Positions 1-9,291 of a DNA stretch of 64,000 bases are shown here, in pieces (the stretch's first letter is position 1; every line of letters begins with the position of its first letter). Source of the DNA: Parendozoicomonas haliclonae (GTDB lineage Bacteria; Pseudomonadota; Gammaproteobacteria; Pseudomonadales; Endozoicomonadaceae); contig NZ_FWPT01000003.1 of assembly GCF_900174585.1 (NCBI RefSeq), positions 62,001 to 126,000 on the forward strand. Reading direction: 5' to 3'. The notes under the pieces were generated by a model, which made no database searches, had not been told where the DNA came from, and saw nothing but the letters and a program-made list of their open reading frames with translations. Made by a program: the position numbers and the translations under genes.

Positions 1-126
1 GCTCTGCTCATCATGGCACCAGCCTTTATCAATCGCGGTTTCCAACCCCTGGGAATAAGCAAAAGCGCCAATCGGCAATGAAGGGCTGGAGATATGCAAC
101 AACGAAAGAACATTGGCCAGATTCAT
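1..126 (-). CDS. ureF: Urease accessory protein UreF (partial, N-terminal 42 residues)
   Basis: Only the first 42 codons are inside the window. The visible N-terminus contains [17 protein letters not shown], the characteristic start of UreF, which acts with UreD and UreG to deliver nickel and carbonate to apo-urease. The ATG lies 3 nt downstream of the ureE stop, so the gene is the next member of the ureDABCEF operon. ureG is expected beyond the left edge but cannot be seen. Confidence 0.9.
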   Translation of the reverse strand, partial: MNLANVLSLLHISSPSLPIGAFAYSQGLETAIDKGWCHDEQS

Positions 127-129
127 GAC

Positions 130-627
130 TTAATGCTCATGATGATCGTGGTGGTGATGGCCATGTGAATGACTATGTGAGTGACCACTCCGAGCATAAG
201 CACCATTTTCAGGCTCAAACGGTGCCGAGCCTTGCACCACTTCAAGGCCAAGCAGCTCCAGCATCTCATCCAGTACATGGTCACACTGATAACGCAGCCA
301 CTGGGATGCACCATTATCGGTCGCACCAATCTGCAGTGGGACGTGGCGATTTCCCAGGTGATAACAGGCACGGGCAAACAAGTGTGGATTCTGACAAACC
401 ACCGTGCTCACCTGTTCATCCGCCGCGAGCACCTCAACCACTTCACCGGTTTCCGCCTTGAGCAGCGTGCCATGACGCATCACCTCACCGCGTTCCAGAA
501 AAATGCCGGCAGTCTTGCCACTAAGCGTTATGGCTTTTAGACGACCACGTTTACGATCATCAAAAGGCAGGCAAATACTGTCGTCAGCGGCCCGGTGTTC
601 CTCTAATCGTTCAGTCAGTTGCAACAT
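130..627 (-). CDS. ureE: Urease accessory protein UreE, nickel metallochaperone
   Basis: 165 aa. UreE is the cytosolic nickel carrier that supplies Ni2+ to the UreDFG assembly complex. The protein ends in a 17-residue tail made almost only of His, Ser, Gly, Asp and Glu (about residues 149-165), the histidine-rich metal-binding tail seen in many UreE proteins. The middle contains GNRHVPLQIG, typical of the peptide-binding/metal-binding core. It lies 24 nt downstream of ureC and 3 nt upstream of ureF on the same strand, so it is co-transcribed with the urease structural genes. Confidence 0.95.
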   Translation of the reverse strand: MLQLTERLEEHRAADDSICLPFDDRKRGRLKAITLSGKTAGIFLERGEVMRHGTLLKAETGEVVEVLAADEQVSTVVCQNPHLFARACYHLGNRHVPLQIGATDNGASQWLRYQCDHVLDEMLELLGLEVVQGSAPFEPENGAYARSGHSHSHSHGHHHHDHHEH

Positions 628-651
628 AGTTATTCTCTTTAAAGCCGCTGA

Positions 652-2361
652 TTAAAATAAGAAGTAACGCTGTGCCAGTGGCACCACGGTCGCTGGTTCA
701 CAGGTCAGCAACTGACCATCGGCTCGCACCTCATAGGTTTCCGGATGCACTTCCATATGGGGCTGCCAACTGTTGAGCACCATATCTTTCTTCTGAACGG
801 TGCGGCAGCCGCGCACGGCGGACAGCGTTTTGCCGAGGCCTAACGCCCTGCGAATGTCGTTATCAAGCGCAGCCTGAGAAACAAAGGTCAAAGCGGTTTT
901 CTCGACCGCCTTACCCATGGCTCCAAACATTGGGCGGTAGTGCACGGGTTGAGGTGTTGGGATAGAAGCATTCGGATCACCCATTGGCGCAGCGGCAATC
1001 GCGCCACCCTTGATAATCAGCGAAGGTTTCACACCAAAGAACGCAGGCTTCCAAAGCACCAGATCCGCCAGCTTTCCTTCCTCTACGGAACCCACTTCAT
1101 GGGCAATACCATGGGTGAGCGCTGGATTAATGGTGTACTTGGCGATATAACGGCGGGCACGGAAATTGTCGTTATCTCCGGTTTCTTCCGGCAAAACGCC
1201 ACGCTGCTCTTTCATCTTATGAGCGGTCTGCCAGGTACGGGAGACAACCTCACCCACCCGCCCCATCGCCTGGGAATCCGATGCGATCATACTGAACGCC
1301 CCCAGATCATGGAGAATATCCTCGGCGGCAATGGTTTCCCTGCGGATACGGGAATCGGCAAAGGCCACATCCTCAGGAATATTCGGGTCGAGGTGATGGC
1401 AGACCATCAACATATCGAGATGTTCATCCACAGTATTGATGGTGTACGGTCGGGTCGGATTAGTAGACGATGGCAGTACATTGCTCAGCCCACAGGCCTT
1501 GATAATATCCGGCGCATGTCCACCACCGGCCCCTTCGGTATGGTAGGTGTGGATAACCCGCTCTTTGAATGCGGCAATCGTATCTTCAACAAAACCTGAC
1601 TCATTCAGGGTATCGGTGTGAATGGCAACCTGAATATCGTAATCCTCAGCCACCGATAGACAACAGTCGATCGATGCCGGTGTGGTGCCCCAGTCCTCAT
1701 GGAGTTTCAGGCCCATCGCACCGGCTCGTACCTGCTCTTCCAGCGCACCCGGCAGGCTCGCATTACCTTTGCCCAGAAAACCAATATTCATAGGAAGGCT
1801 ATCAACAGCCTGCAGCATGGTGCTCATATGCCAGATACCCGGTGTGCAGGTTGTGGCATTTGTGCCTGTGGCTGGGCCGGTACCGCCACCCAGCATGGTG
1901 GTGACGCCAGACATGAGTGCCTCTTCCACCTGCTGCGGGCAGATAAAGTGGATATGAGCATCCACTCCACCGGCGGTTACGATTTGTCCTTCACCGGCAA
2001 TCACTTCGGTACCGGGACCAACAACGATAGTGACGCCAGCTTGCATATCCGGGTTACCGGCCTTGCCAATGGTTTGAATCCTGCCGTGCTTAATGGCGAT
2101 ATCCGCTTTCACCACACCCCAGTGATCAAGAATCAGCGCATTGGTAATCACCGTATCCGGCACCTCGGCATCAAGAGACTGGCTTTGCCCCATGCCATCA
2201 CGGATAACCTTGCCGCCACCGAACTTCACCTCATCGCCGTAAACGGTGTAATCCTGTTCCGGGCTGATAAACAGACTGGTGTCACCCAAACGAACCTTGT
2301 CGCCAACAGTAGGGCCAAACATCTCCCCATAGGTTCTTCTATCCATCGTCGTATGGTTCAT
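652..2361 (-). CDS. ureC: Urease subunit alpha UreC (catalytic)
   Basis: 569 aa, the normal length for bacterial UreC. This is the catalytic subunit of the nickel enzyme that hydrolyses urea to ammonia and carbamate. Visible active-site elements: the HIH pair (H136, H138), GLKLHEDWG with the lysine that becomes carbamylated (K219), further nickel ligands H248 and H274, the flap motif MVCHHLD (C321-H323), and the aspartate ligand in [14 protein letters not shown] (D362). All are intact, so the enzyme should be active. Its start overlaps the ureB stop by 4 nt, implying translational coupling. The long plus-strand ORFs across this gene are codon-bias shadows. Confidence 0.98.
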   Translation of the reverse strand: MNHTTMDRRTYGEMFGPTVGDKVRLGDTSLFISPEQDYTVYGDEVKFGGGKVIRDGMGQSQSLDAEVPDTVITNALILDHWGVVKADIAIKHGRIQTIGKAGNPDMQAGVTIVVGPGTEVIAGEGQIVTAGGVDAHIHFICPQQVEEALMSGVTTMLGGGTGPATGTNATTCTPGIWHMSTMLQAVDSLPMNIGFLGKGNASLPGALEEQVRAGAMGLKLHEDWGTTPASIDCCLSVAEDYDIQVAIHTDTLNESGFVEDTIAAFKERVIHTYHTEGAGGGHAPDIIKACGLSNVLPSSTNPTRPYTINTVDEHLDMLMVCHHLDPNIPEDVAFADSRIRRETIAAEDILHDLGAFSMIASDSQAMGRVGEVVSRTWQTAHKMKEQRGVLPEETGDNDNFRARRYIAKYTINPALTHGIAHEVGSVEEGKLADLVLWKPAFFGVKPSLIIKGGAIAAAPMGDPNASIPTPQPVHYRPMFGAMGKAVEKTALTFVSQAALDNDIRRALGLGKTLSAVRGCRTVQKKDMVLNSWQPHMEVHPETYEVRADGQLLTCEPATVVPLAQRYFLF

Positions 2362-2696
2362 AAGACCACCTCTCCCGAATCAGATACCTCTTCGAGTGGT
2401 CCCATCACCTCACCACGAAATCCATAAATAGTGCGGGTACCGGCAAAAGCCACCAGCTCGACTTCCCTATCCTGCCCCGGCTCAAAACGAACGGCTGTGC
2501 CGGCAGGAATATTCAGCCGAAAGCCACGGGTCGATGCCCGATCAAAAGACAAGGCCGGATTGGTTTCCATAAAGTGATAGTGAGAGCCCACCTGCACCGG
2601 TCGATCACCGGTATTGGCAACAACCACGGTACGTGTCTCACGCCCTGTATTGATGGCCAGCTCTCCGGGAGCTGTAATTAATTCACCGGGAATCAT
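2358..2696 (-). CDS. ureB: Urease subunit beta UreB
   Basis: 112 aa. UreB is the small structural subunit of the (alpha-beta-gamma)3 urease. It begins [21 protein letters not shown] and carries the family motif [14 protein letters not shown] near residues 37-51. It lies 24 nt after ureA and overlaps ureC by 4 nt. Beta and gamma subunits are separate genes here, the usual three-gene bacterial arrangement. Confidence 0.97.
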   Translation of the reverse strand: MIPGELITAPGELAINTGRETRTVVVANTGDRPVQVGSHYHFMETNPALSFDRASTRGFRLNIPAGTAVRFEPGQDREVELVAFAGTRTIYGFRGEVMGPLEEVSDSGEVVL

Positions 2697-2720
2697 GCTT
2701 GCCCCTTGTTGTTATTGATA

Positions 2721-3023
2721 TCAGGGAATCGGGTTGTGAACGGTCACCAACTTGGTGCCATCAGGAAAAGTGGCTTCCACCTGCACTTCGTGGATAATCT
2801 CGGCAATACCTTCCATGACCTGCCCGCGACCGATCACCTCGCGCCCTTCATTCATTAACTGGGCAACGGTTTTGCCATCACGGGCACCTTCCATAATATG
2901 CATGGAGATCAGAGCAATAGACTCCGGGTAATTCAGCTTAACGCCTCGAGCCAGACGACGCTCGGCAACCAATGCGGCGGTATAGAGTAGAAGCTTGTCT
3001 TTCTCCCGGGGTGTCAGTTCCAT
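2721..3023 (-). CDS. ureA: Urease subunit gamma UreA
   Basis: 100 aa, standard UreA length. It begins [23 protein letters not shown] and ends with the conserved [18 protein letters not shown]. It is the smallest subunit of the urease trimer and the first structural gene after a 199-bp spacer from ureD. That spacer holds a sigma-54-like promoter, so ureABC may have its own nitrogen-controlled start in addition to read-through from ureD. Confidence 0.97.
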   Translation of the reverse strand: MELTPREKDKLLLYTAALVAERRLARGVKLNYPESIALISMHIMEGARDGKTVAQLMNEGREVIGRGQVMEGIAEIIHEVQVEATFPDGTKLVTVHNPIP

Positions 3024-3064
3024 AATGTTCCCTGCGCTTTGTCGATGACTTTTTCATCACTCAA

Positions 3065-3081
3065 TGCAAACAGTGCGCCAA
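3065..3081 (-). promoter_or_regulatory. Candidate sigma-54 (RpoN) promoter for ureA
   Basis: Read on the minus strand, TTGGCGCACTGTTTGCA has the invariant GG at -24, exactly 10 nt to the invariant GC at -12, and a TTGCA -12 box. Two positions differ from the YTGGCACG-N4-TTGCW consensus. It lies about 42 nt upstream of the ureA ATG. RpoN control of urease fits nitrogen regulation, but no transcription data are available. Confidence 0.5.
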
Positions 3082-3144
3082 ACTGGAACTTCCCCGCACA
3101 GCGCCACAGATGAAAAGCTCGGGGCACTTGGCAACCAACAAGAC

Positions 3145-3193
3145 GCACCATGAGCGAACACAACACCAACCCACAAACAGCCTGGCGCACCAT
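3145..3193. promoter_or_regulatory. Two NtrC-like half-sites upstream of the ureA promoter
   Basis: The heptamer GCACCAT occurs at 3145-3151 and again at 3187-3193 in the same orientation, 42 bp apart (about four helical turns). It lies roughly 65-130 bp upstream of the GG-N10-GC promoter. GCACCA is the half-site of the NtrC enhancer consensus. Each is only a half-site, so enhancer function is an inference. Confidence 0.3.
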
Positions 3194-3222
3194 AGGGCAG
3201 CACAAGACTATTTATTAAGCAT

Positions 3223-4071
3223 TCAGGTATTCCAGATCCGCGGCCGGCAGGCATCACGACCGTTCACCAACGGACGACACCAACCCCACACACGCTCAAA
3301 AACAGTGCGCGCCCGACTGGAGGACTGACCGAGGTAACGCACTAAAAGGAGGCCATTGCGATACGTCATGGCAACCTCCGCAGCAAAGCCGGCCTCATAG
3401 AGCTGCTCATGCCATTCCGAGAGTTCAACCTCTTCAGCAAGGGTGACGATCATCGAGCCAAACACCCGACCGCCGTTCAATCCCAATAGATTGCCGAGCC
3501 TGTCATCACCAGGCTCCAGATGCAGACGTTCGATAAACAGAGGCTTGCCAGAGCGGCTCACCTCAACCGTCTGCAACATCTGCCCATGATCGAAACCTTC
3601 ACCAGATGCCTGCCGTCCCAGGCAGAAAATATCCCAACCAATAAACGCTGCATCGGCCTCCAACTTTATACGGGTATGCAATTCCGCCCGGCAACCTTCA
3701 AAGAGAATGGTCTCCTGAGGCAACCACTCCAACGAGCCACCCCGGGCAACGGTAATATCCACCCTCTGTATCTGGCTATCCGAAGCCTTGTTGTAATAGA
3801 CCTTGCCGGCAGCAGGCGTGGTCACCAGACCGGCAGCGTTCGGTTGCACTTTAATCTGCTGCACCAATTCATCTCCCGCCACCAGCCCGCCCGGGGGATG
3901 CAATATATAAAGGTGCGCCAGATCCTGCCCTTCGGGATAAAACGGTCGCTGCAGCCGCAAAGGGCCATAATGACGGGTCTTACCAAGAATGCTTTGCTGC
4001 TTATAGCGCTCTACCGATACTTCCAGATAGGCCCGCCAATTTTGATAAGCCTGTTTGAGTGCCTCTGTCAC
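3223..4071 (-). CDS. ureD: Urease accessory protein UreD
   Basis: 282 aa. UreD scaffolds the UreDFG complex on apo-urease during nickel insertion. Family features: LYILHPPGGLVAGDELVQQ (about residues 51-69), TTPAAGKVYYNK (about 84-95) and WLPQETILFEGCRAE (about 115-129). It is the first gene of the operon and diverges from urtA across a 291-bp regulatory region. The spacing of 199 nt to ureA is long for this operon type and contains a candidate internal promoter. Confidence 0.95.
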   Translation of the reverse strand: MTEALKQAYQNWRAYLEVSVERYKQQSILGKTRHYGPLRLQRPFYPEGQDLAHLYILHPPGGLVAGDELVQQIKVQPNAAGLVTTPAAGKVYYNKASDSQIQRVDITVARGGSLEWLPQETILFEGCRAELHTRIKLEADAAFIGWDIFCLGRQASGEGFDHGQMLQTVEVSRSGKPLFIERLHLEPGDDRLGNLLGLNGGRVFGSMIVTLAEEVELSEWHEQLYEAGFAAEVAMTYRNGLLLVRYLGQSSSRARTVFERVWGWCRPLVNGRDACRPRIWNT

Positions 4072-4107
4072 GACATCCTGCCTCTGTTCTTATTCTTCCC
4101 TTCACAA

Positions 4108-4124
4108 AGCAAATATCACACCAC
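4108..4124 (-). promoter_or_regulatory. Weak candidate sigma-54 promoter for ureD
   Basis: On the minus strand, GTGGTGTGATATTTGCT keeps GG-N10-GC and a TTGCT -12 box, but the CAC after TGG is replaced by TGT. It lies 37 nt upstream of the ureD ATG. It is noted because the divergent urtA promoter is a much better match and would share the same regulatory region. Confidence 0.25.
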
Positions 4125-4149
4125 GCCCCAATATGAAGCTCATTGCTCT

Positions 4150-4162
4150 GCACAATTTGTGC
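4150..4162. promoter_or_regulatory. 13-bp perfect palindrome between ureD and urtA
   Basis: GCACAA-T-TTGTGC is a perfect inverted repeat about 40 bp behind the candidate ureD promoter and about 112 bp upstream of the urtA promoter. It resembles an NtrC site (GCAC...GTGC), but the arms are separated by 5 rather than 7 bases. It could be a degenerate NtrC enhancer or the operator of another regulator. Confidence 0.35.
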
Positions 4163-4273
4163 GCAATACACATCTCTCTCGGGGAAATAACGATTCGCAA
4201 CAGTGCAGTGCATCATCCAGAAACCACCGAACAAAACCTCTGCAGACACTACTCCAGAGCCATCCAGAACCAG

Positions 4274-4290
4274 CTGGCACTCACCTTGCT
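4274..4290 (+). promoter_or_regulatory. Candidate sigma-54 (RpoN) promoter for urtABCDE
   Basis: CTGGCACTCACCTTGCT matches YTGGCACG-N4-TTGCW at all positions except the G after CAC. The GG and GC are separated by exactly 10 nt. It ends 72 nt before the urtA ATG. This is the best promoter match in the window and predicts transcription under nitrogen limitation through an NtrC-type activator. Confidence 0.6.
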
Positions 4291-4362
4291 ATGACTGCAT
4301 AGCGTCGAAGGACAATGCACTAACAACAAACAAAACCATTACAAATCGCGCAAGGACTGACC

Positions 4363-5664
4363 ATGAAAACAATAAAAGCGACACTGACAGGACTCTCACT
4401 GGCTGTTTCACTGGCAGCCACCGCCAATATTGCTCAGGCTGCCGAAGACACAATCAAGGTAGGCGTGCTGCACTCCCTGTCCGGCACCATGGCCATCAGT
4501 GAAACCACATTAAAAGACACTGTTCTGATGATGATCGAGAAGCAGAACAAGGAAGGCGGTCTGCTTGGCAAAAAACTGGAGCCGGTTGTCGTTGATCCCG
4601 CTTCCAACTGGCCGCTGTTTGCCGAAAAAGCCCGAGAGCTGCTGGTGAAGGAAGAAGTCGATGTCATCTTCGGCTCCTGGACTTCCGTATCACGCAAATC
4701 GGTACTGCCGGTACTGGAAGAGCTGAATGGCCTGATGTTCTATCCGGTGCAGTATGAAGGGGAAGAGTCCTCGAAGAACGTCTTCTACACCGGCGCCGCG
4801 CCTAACCAGCAGGCGATTCCGGCAGTGGACTACCTGATGAGCGAAGCCGGTGGCAGCGTTGAGCGTTTTGTTCTGGCTGGCACGGACTATGTCTATCCGC
4901 GTACCACCAACAAGATTCTGGAGTCTTACCTGCAGAGCAAAGGCGTGGCGGAGAAGGACATCATGATTAACTACACCCCGTTCGGTCACTCGGACTGGCA
5001 GACCATCGTCGCCGATATCAAGAAGTTCGGTAACGCTGGCAAAAAGACTGCCGTGATCTCCACCGTCAATGGCGATGCCAATGTTCCGTTCTACAAAGAA
5101 CTGGGTAACCAGGGTATCTCGGCGGAAGATATTCCCGTTATCGCCTTCTCTGTGGGTGAAGAGGAACTGTCTGGTATCGATACCGCACCGCTGGTCGGTC
5201 ATCTAGCAGCCTGGAACTATTTCATGAGTGCTGAAAGTGAGGTCAACGACGAGTTTATCGATACCTGGCAGACCTTTATCAAGGATGAAGAGCGCGTCAC
5301 CAACGATCCAATGGAAGCCACTTATATCGGCTTTAACATGTGGGCTAAAGCGGTTGAAAAGGCCGGTTCTACAGAAGTTGATGCGGTGCGTGATGCGATC
5401 TACGGCGTGACCGTACCTAACCTGACCGGTGGCACCGCTGTGATGAACACCAACCATCACCTGACCAAACCGGTGCTGATTGGCGAGATTCAGGATGATG
5501 GCCAGTTTGAGATTGTCTGGGAAACCAGCGGCGGCGTGATCGGTGATGCCTGGACCGACTTCCTGCCGGAAAGCGCCAAGATCATTGCCGACTGGACCTC
5601 CCCGGTGAAGTGCGGCAACTACAGCCTGGAAACCGGTGTCTGCTCTGGTCAGAAGTATGAGTAA
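4363..5664 (+). CDS. urtA: Urea ABC transporter, periplasmic urea-binding protein UrtA
   Basis: 433 aa with an N-terminal Sec signal peptide (hydrophobic core LTGLSLAVSLAATANIAQA, cleavage near residue 26), then IKVGVLHSLSGTMAISE, the hallmark start of UrtA. The region FVLAGTDYVYPRTTNKI is also typical. UrtA captures urea in the periplasm for the UrtBC permease. No lipobox cysteine is present, so it is predicted to be soluble. An AAGGA ribosome-binding site lies about 9 nt before the ATG. It is the first gene of urtABCDE and diverges from the urease operon. Confidence 0.95.
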   Translation: MKTIKATLTGLSLAVSLAATANIAQAAEDTIKVGVLHSLSGTMAISETTLKDTVLMMIEKQNKEGGLLGKKLEPVVVDPASNWPLFAEKARELLVKEEVDVIFGSWTSVSRKSVLPVLEELNGLMFYPVQYEGEESSKNVFYTGAAPNQQAIPAVDYLMSEAGGSVERFVLAGTDYVYPRTTNKILESYLQSKGVAEKDIMINYTPFGHSDWQTIVADIKKFGNAGKKTAVISTVNGDANVPFYKELGNQGISAEDIPVIAFSVGEEELSGIDTAPLVGHLAAWNYFMSAESEVNDEFIDTWQTFIKDEERVTNDPMEATYIGFNMWAKAVEKAGSTEVDAVRDAIYGVTVPNLTGGTAVMNTNHHLTKPVLIGEIQDDGQFEIVWETSGGVIGDAWTDFLPESAKIIADWTSPVKCGNYSLETGVCSGQKYE

Positions 5665-5750
5665 GCACTGACCCAACTCTGTACGCCGGAACCCGACAAC
5701 CCACGTTCCGGCGTGCACCTTTCCCACCGCATAACATAACAAGGCTTTTT

Positions 5751-7340
5751 ATGAAGGTATTACAGCGCCTGGCCGTTTTGGTGATGCTGTGCCTGCCGTC
5801 ATTGGCACAGGCCCTGCCAGACGACCTTGGCCAACAATTATTAAAAGGGTCCTGGACCGAACGGGAACAGTTAGCCTCGACTCTGGCATCCAGCCCTGAT
5901 GCTCTCTCTCTCAAAGCCGCACAGTTATGGCTGGATGGCGAACTGTTTGTTCTGAAATCCTCAAAGCAGCTGGTGCTGTCAGTTAAAGAAGACAAACGCT
6001 ACCGAGTGACTGATCTCGTCTCCGGAGCTGACCTGGGTCTGCACAAAAAGCGGGCTATCAAAAAGGTTCCTTTGAATAACAAGCTTCGCGGCCTGCTGCG
6101 CACAACACTCTCTCTGCAAAATCTGCAATCTCCCAATAAAGACCTGCGCCGGGAAGCGATTGAAAACCTTCTGGGCGATACCAGCGCAGAAAGTCTGGCG
6201 CTGCTGAATCAGGTACAGCAACAAGAACAAAACACTGATCTGCAAGCCTTGATCGCCACCGGGCTGGCTGTTGATGCACTGGAATCCGGTACACCACAGG
6301 AACAGATCAAAGCAGCCCAACAGCTGGGAGACTCCAACCACCCTGTTGCGGCACAAGCCTTGCTCGCCCAACAGGCCAATACCGATGATCAAGCCCTGCT
6401 GGCAGCCATCAATAAATCCCTGGCCGATATCGAACAACGCCGTCGTTTTTATGGAGCGATTGAAAACACCTTCTTTGGCCTGAGCCTCGGCTCGGTGTTG
6501 CTGCTTTCTGCAATCGGCCTCGCGATTACCTTTGGGGTGATGGGCGTGATCAATATGGCCCACGGCGAGATGATTATGCTCGGGGCCTACACAACATTCG
6601 TTGTACAAAGTCTGCTGCCTGATCATATTGGCGCTTCACTGTTTATCTCTTTGCCGCTGGCCTTTCTGGTAGCCGGAGCCACTGGTGTTCTGATCGAGCG
6701 CACAGTGATACGTCATCTCTACGGCCGCCCCTTGGAAACCCTGCTGGCGACATTTGGTGTCAGCCTGATTCTGCAACAGGCGGTACGCTCTATCTTCTCG
6801 CCACTGAACCAGAGCGTTATCACACCGGAATGGATGAGTGGCTCGATTGTTATCAATGAGATGCTGTCGCTGACGGTAAACCGTGTGGTGGTGATTGGGT
6901 TTAGTCTGGCGGTGTTCCTCGGCCTGCTGTTTGTTTTGAAATACACCCGCGCCGGATTGTCTATGCGTGCCGTGACCCAGAACCGGGCTATGGCCAGCTC
7001 CATGGGTATTCGCACTGGTCAGGTTGATGCTCTCACCTTTGGTCTGGGTTCTGGTATTGCCGGGATTGCCGGTGTCGCACTCTCCCAGCTAACTAACGTC
7101 GGCCCTAACCTCGGTCAGAACTACATAATCGACTCGTTTATGGTGGTGGTGTTCGGTGGTGTCGGCAATCTGTGGGGAACCTTCGTCGCCGCTATGGGGC
7201 TGGGCATCGTTAACAAATTTATCGAGCCATGGGCCGGGGCAGTGATCGCCAAGATTCTGGTACTGGTCTTTATCATCCTGTTTATCCAGAAGCGACCACG
7301 CGGACTGTTTGCCCTCAAGGGCCGTGCCATCGAGTCATAA
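5751..7340 (+). CDS. urtB: Urea ABC transporter permease UrtB
   Basis: 529 aa. After a signal-like segment (residues 1-22) comes an approximately 200-residue Gln/Leu/Ala-rich periplasmic domain, and then a LivH-type permease from about residue 235 (FGLSLGSVLLLSAIGLAITFGVMGVINMAHGEMIMLGAY). The permease signature DSFMVVVFGGVGNLWGT lies near the end. The extended N-terminus is usual for UrtB and separates it from branched-chain amino-acid LivH. It forms the inner-membrane channel with UrtC. Confidence 0.94.
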   Translation: MKVLQRLAVLVMLCLPSLAQALPDDLGQQLLKGSWTEREQLASTLASSPDALSLKAAQLWLDGELFVLKSSKQLVLSVKEDKRYRVTDLVSGADLGLHKKRAIKKVPLNNKLRGLLRTTLSLQNLQSPNKDLRREAIENLLGDTSAESLALLNQVQQQEQNTDLQALIATGLAVDALESGTPQEQIKAAQQLGDSNHPVAAQALLAQQANTDDQALLAAINKSLADIEQRRRFYGAIENTFFGLSLGSVLLLSAIGLAITFGVMGVINMAHGEMIMLGAYTTFVVQSLLPDHIGASLFISLPLAFLVAGATGVLIERTVIRHLYGRPLETLLATFGVSLILQQAVRSIFSPLNQSVITPEWMSGSIVINEMLSLTVNRVVVIGFSLAVFLGLLFVLKYTRAGLSMRAVTQNRAMASSMGIRTGQVDALTFGLGSGIAGIAGVALSQLTNVGPNLGQNYIIDSFMVVVFGGVGNLWGTFVAAMGLGIVNKFIEPWAGAVIAKILVLVFIILFIQKRPRGLFALKGRAIES

Positions 7341-7349
7341 GGAGCCTCC

Positions 7350-8507
7350 ATGACGACGAAACTTCAAGGCGGCTCGGTCACGCGGCTGCTACTAAACGAC
7401 AGAGGCGGACGCTGGTTTCTGGCCACTCTTGCCATTGCGACTGTGCTGGTACTGGCGCTGAACCTGCTGGTGCCAGAATCTTCCCCGCTGCATGTCAGCA
7501 CCTATATGGTCACACTGCTCGGCAAATACCTGTGCTATGGCCTGCTGGCTTTGGCGCTGGATCTGGTGTGGGGCTACTGCGGAATTCTCAGTCTTGGCCA
7601 CGGTGCGTTCTTTGCACTGGGCGGTTATGCCATGGGCATGTATCTGATGCGCCAGATCGGCGACCGGGGCGTATACGGCAACCCCGATCTGCCCGACTTT
7701 ATGGTGTTTCTGGATTGGCAGACGCTACCCTGGTACTGGCAGGGTTTTGACCAGTTCTGGTTCGCTGCCCTGATGGTACTGCTGGTGCCAGGGGTACTGG
7801 CCTTCCTGTTTGGTTGGCTGGCATTCCGTTCACGGGTCACCGGCGTTTATCTCTCCATCATTACCCAGGCACTGACGTATGCCCTGATGCTGATGTTCTT
7901 CCAGAATGACTTTGGCTTTGGCGGTAACAACGGCCTGACCGACTTTAAGGATATTCTTGGGTTTGATCTGCAGGCTGATTCAACCCGGGCGGTTTTATTC
8001 CTGCTCTCCTCATTGGCATTGATCGCCGGTTATCTGCTCTGCCGGGCATTGGTCAACAGCCGTTATGGCCGTGTGCTCGTTGCCGTACGTGATGCCGAAA
8101 GCCGGACCCGCTTCCTCGGTTACCGGGTCGAACATTTCAAACTGTTGGCCTTTGTCGTCTCCGCCATGCTGGCTGGTATTGCCGGCGCCTTGTATGTGCC
8201 GCAGGTTGGCATTATCAACCCGGGTGAGTTCTCCCCTATCAATTCTATTGAACTGGTGATCTGGGTTGCCATCGGTGGCCGTGGCACATTATTTGGCGCT
8301 GTGATTGGTGCCCTGATGGTGAGCTATGCCAAAACCTGGTTCACCGGTGCTTTTCCGGAAGTGTGGCTGTTTGCGTTGGGCGCACTGTTTGTGGTCAGCA
8401 CTCTTTGGCTGCCTAAAGGACTGGTTGGTGTTGTTGGACCGGTACTCGAACGCTGGCGTACACATCGCCAACAACCTGCTTTAAAGGAGGTGGCCGACCA
8501 TGGTTGA
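7350..8507 (+). CDS. urtC: Urea ABC transporter permease UrtC
   Basis: 385 aa, LivM-type integral membrane permease. Several hydrophobic helices are visible, with LALDLVWGYCGILSLGHGAFFALGGYA (about residues 67-93), VRDAESRTRFLGYRVEHFK (cytoplasmic coupling loop) and IWVAIGGRGTLFGAVIGA near the C-terminus. It starts 9 nt after urtB behind an AAGGAG-type site, and its end overlaps urtD by 8 nt. It is the second half of the urea channel. Confidence 0.94.
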   Translation: MTTKLQGGSVTRLLLNDRGGRWFLATLAIATVLVLALNLLVPESSPLHVSTYMVTLLGKYLCYGLLALALDLVWGYCGILSLGHGAFFALGGYAMGMYLMRQIGDRGVYGNPDLPDFMVFLDWQTLPWYWQGFDQFWFAALMVLLVPGVLAFLFGWLAFRSRVTGVYLSIITQALTYALMLMFFQNDFGFGGNNGLTDFKDILGFDLQADSTRAVLFLLSSLALIAGYLLCRALVNSRYGRVLVAVRDAESRTRFLGYRVEHFKLLAFVVSAMLAGIAGALYVPQVGIINPGEFSPINSIELVIWVAIGGRGTLFGAVIGALMVSYAKTWFTGAFPEVWLFALGALFVVSTLWLPKGLVGVVGPVLERWRTHRQQPALKEVADHG

Positions 8508-9288
8508 GAGTACCCACGGCAAATCCATTCCAGATGACACCCTGCTCTATCTGGACAGCGTGACCGTCAGCTTTGATGGCTTTAAAGCCCTGAACGATCT
8601 TTCACTGTTGATTCGCAAGGGTGAACTGCGGGCGATGATTGGCCCGAACGGCGCCGGTAAAAGCACCATGATGGATGTGATTACCGGAAAAACTCGCCCC
8701 GATGAAGGCAAGGTGCTCTATCGGCAGGCTGATAACAGCAGTGCCGATACCGACCTGACTCGCTTCGATGAGGCGGCCGTTGCCAATATGGGCATAGGTC
8801 GCAAATTTCAGAAGCCTTCGGTGATTGAAAGCCTGACCGTATGGGAAAACCTTGAACTGGCACTGGCTGGACGACGCTCGCCGTTCGCAACCCTGTTCCA
8901 TCGTATCGACCAGACCGATGAACAGAAGATATCGGACACACTTGACCTGATTCACCTTGCAGAACGCCGGGATGATCTTGGCGCCAACCTCTCCCACGGA
9001 CAAAAGCAGTGGCTGGAGATTGGCATGCTGCTGTTACAGGAGCCGGAACTCTTACTGGTCGATGAACCCGCCGCCGGCATGACCGACGAAGAAACCTTTC
9101 GCACGGCGGATCTGCTCCGGGAGATTGCCCGGGAACGCTCGGTGGTTGTGGTGGAACACGATATGGAATTTATCCGGGCGCTGGACTGCCGGGTAACGGT
9201 GCTGCATGAGGGCCATGTGCTGGCCGAAGGTTCGCTGGACCATGTACAGAACAACCAGCAGGTTATTGACGTTTATCTGGGGCGCTGA
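8500..9288 (+). CDS. urtD: Urea ABC transporter ATP-binding protein UrtD
   Basis: 262 aa ABC ATPase of the LivG type. Walker A GPNGAGKST is at residues 48-56. The signature region is NLSHGQKQWLEIGMLL and Walker B is LLLVDEPAAGM, followed by the switch histidine in VVVEHDMEFIRAL. LSHGQ instead of LSGGQ is the usual UrtD variant. It overlaps urtC by 8 nt and lies 3 nt before urtE. It should energise urea import together with UrtE. Confidence 0.94.
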   Translation: MVESTHGKSIPDDTLLYLDSVTVSFDGFKALNDLSLLIRKGELRAMIGPNGAGKSTMMDVITGKTRPDEGKVLYRQADNSSADTDLTRFDEAAVANMGIGRKFQKPSVIESLTVWENLELALAGRRSPFATLFHRIDQTDEQKISDTLDLIHLAERRDDLGANLSHGQKQWLEIGMLLLQEPELLLVDEPAAGMTDEETFRTADLLREIARERSVVVVEHDMEFIRALDCRVTVLHEGHVLAEGSLDHVQNNQQVIDVYLGR

Positions 9289-9291
9289 ACG

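Noticed and set aside
1699-2427. 242-codon plus-strand ORF antisense to ureC/ureB
   Set aside because: It lies wholly within well-conserved urease genes and has no recognisable protein pattern. It is a codon-bias shadow.
3014-3257. Small minus-strand ORFs in the ureD-ureA spacer
   Set aside because: Composition is unlike a protein family, the ORFs overlap ureD or ureA ends, and the region is better explained as regulatory DNA.
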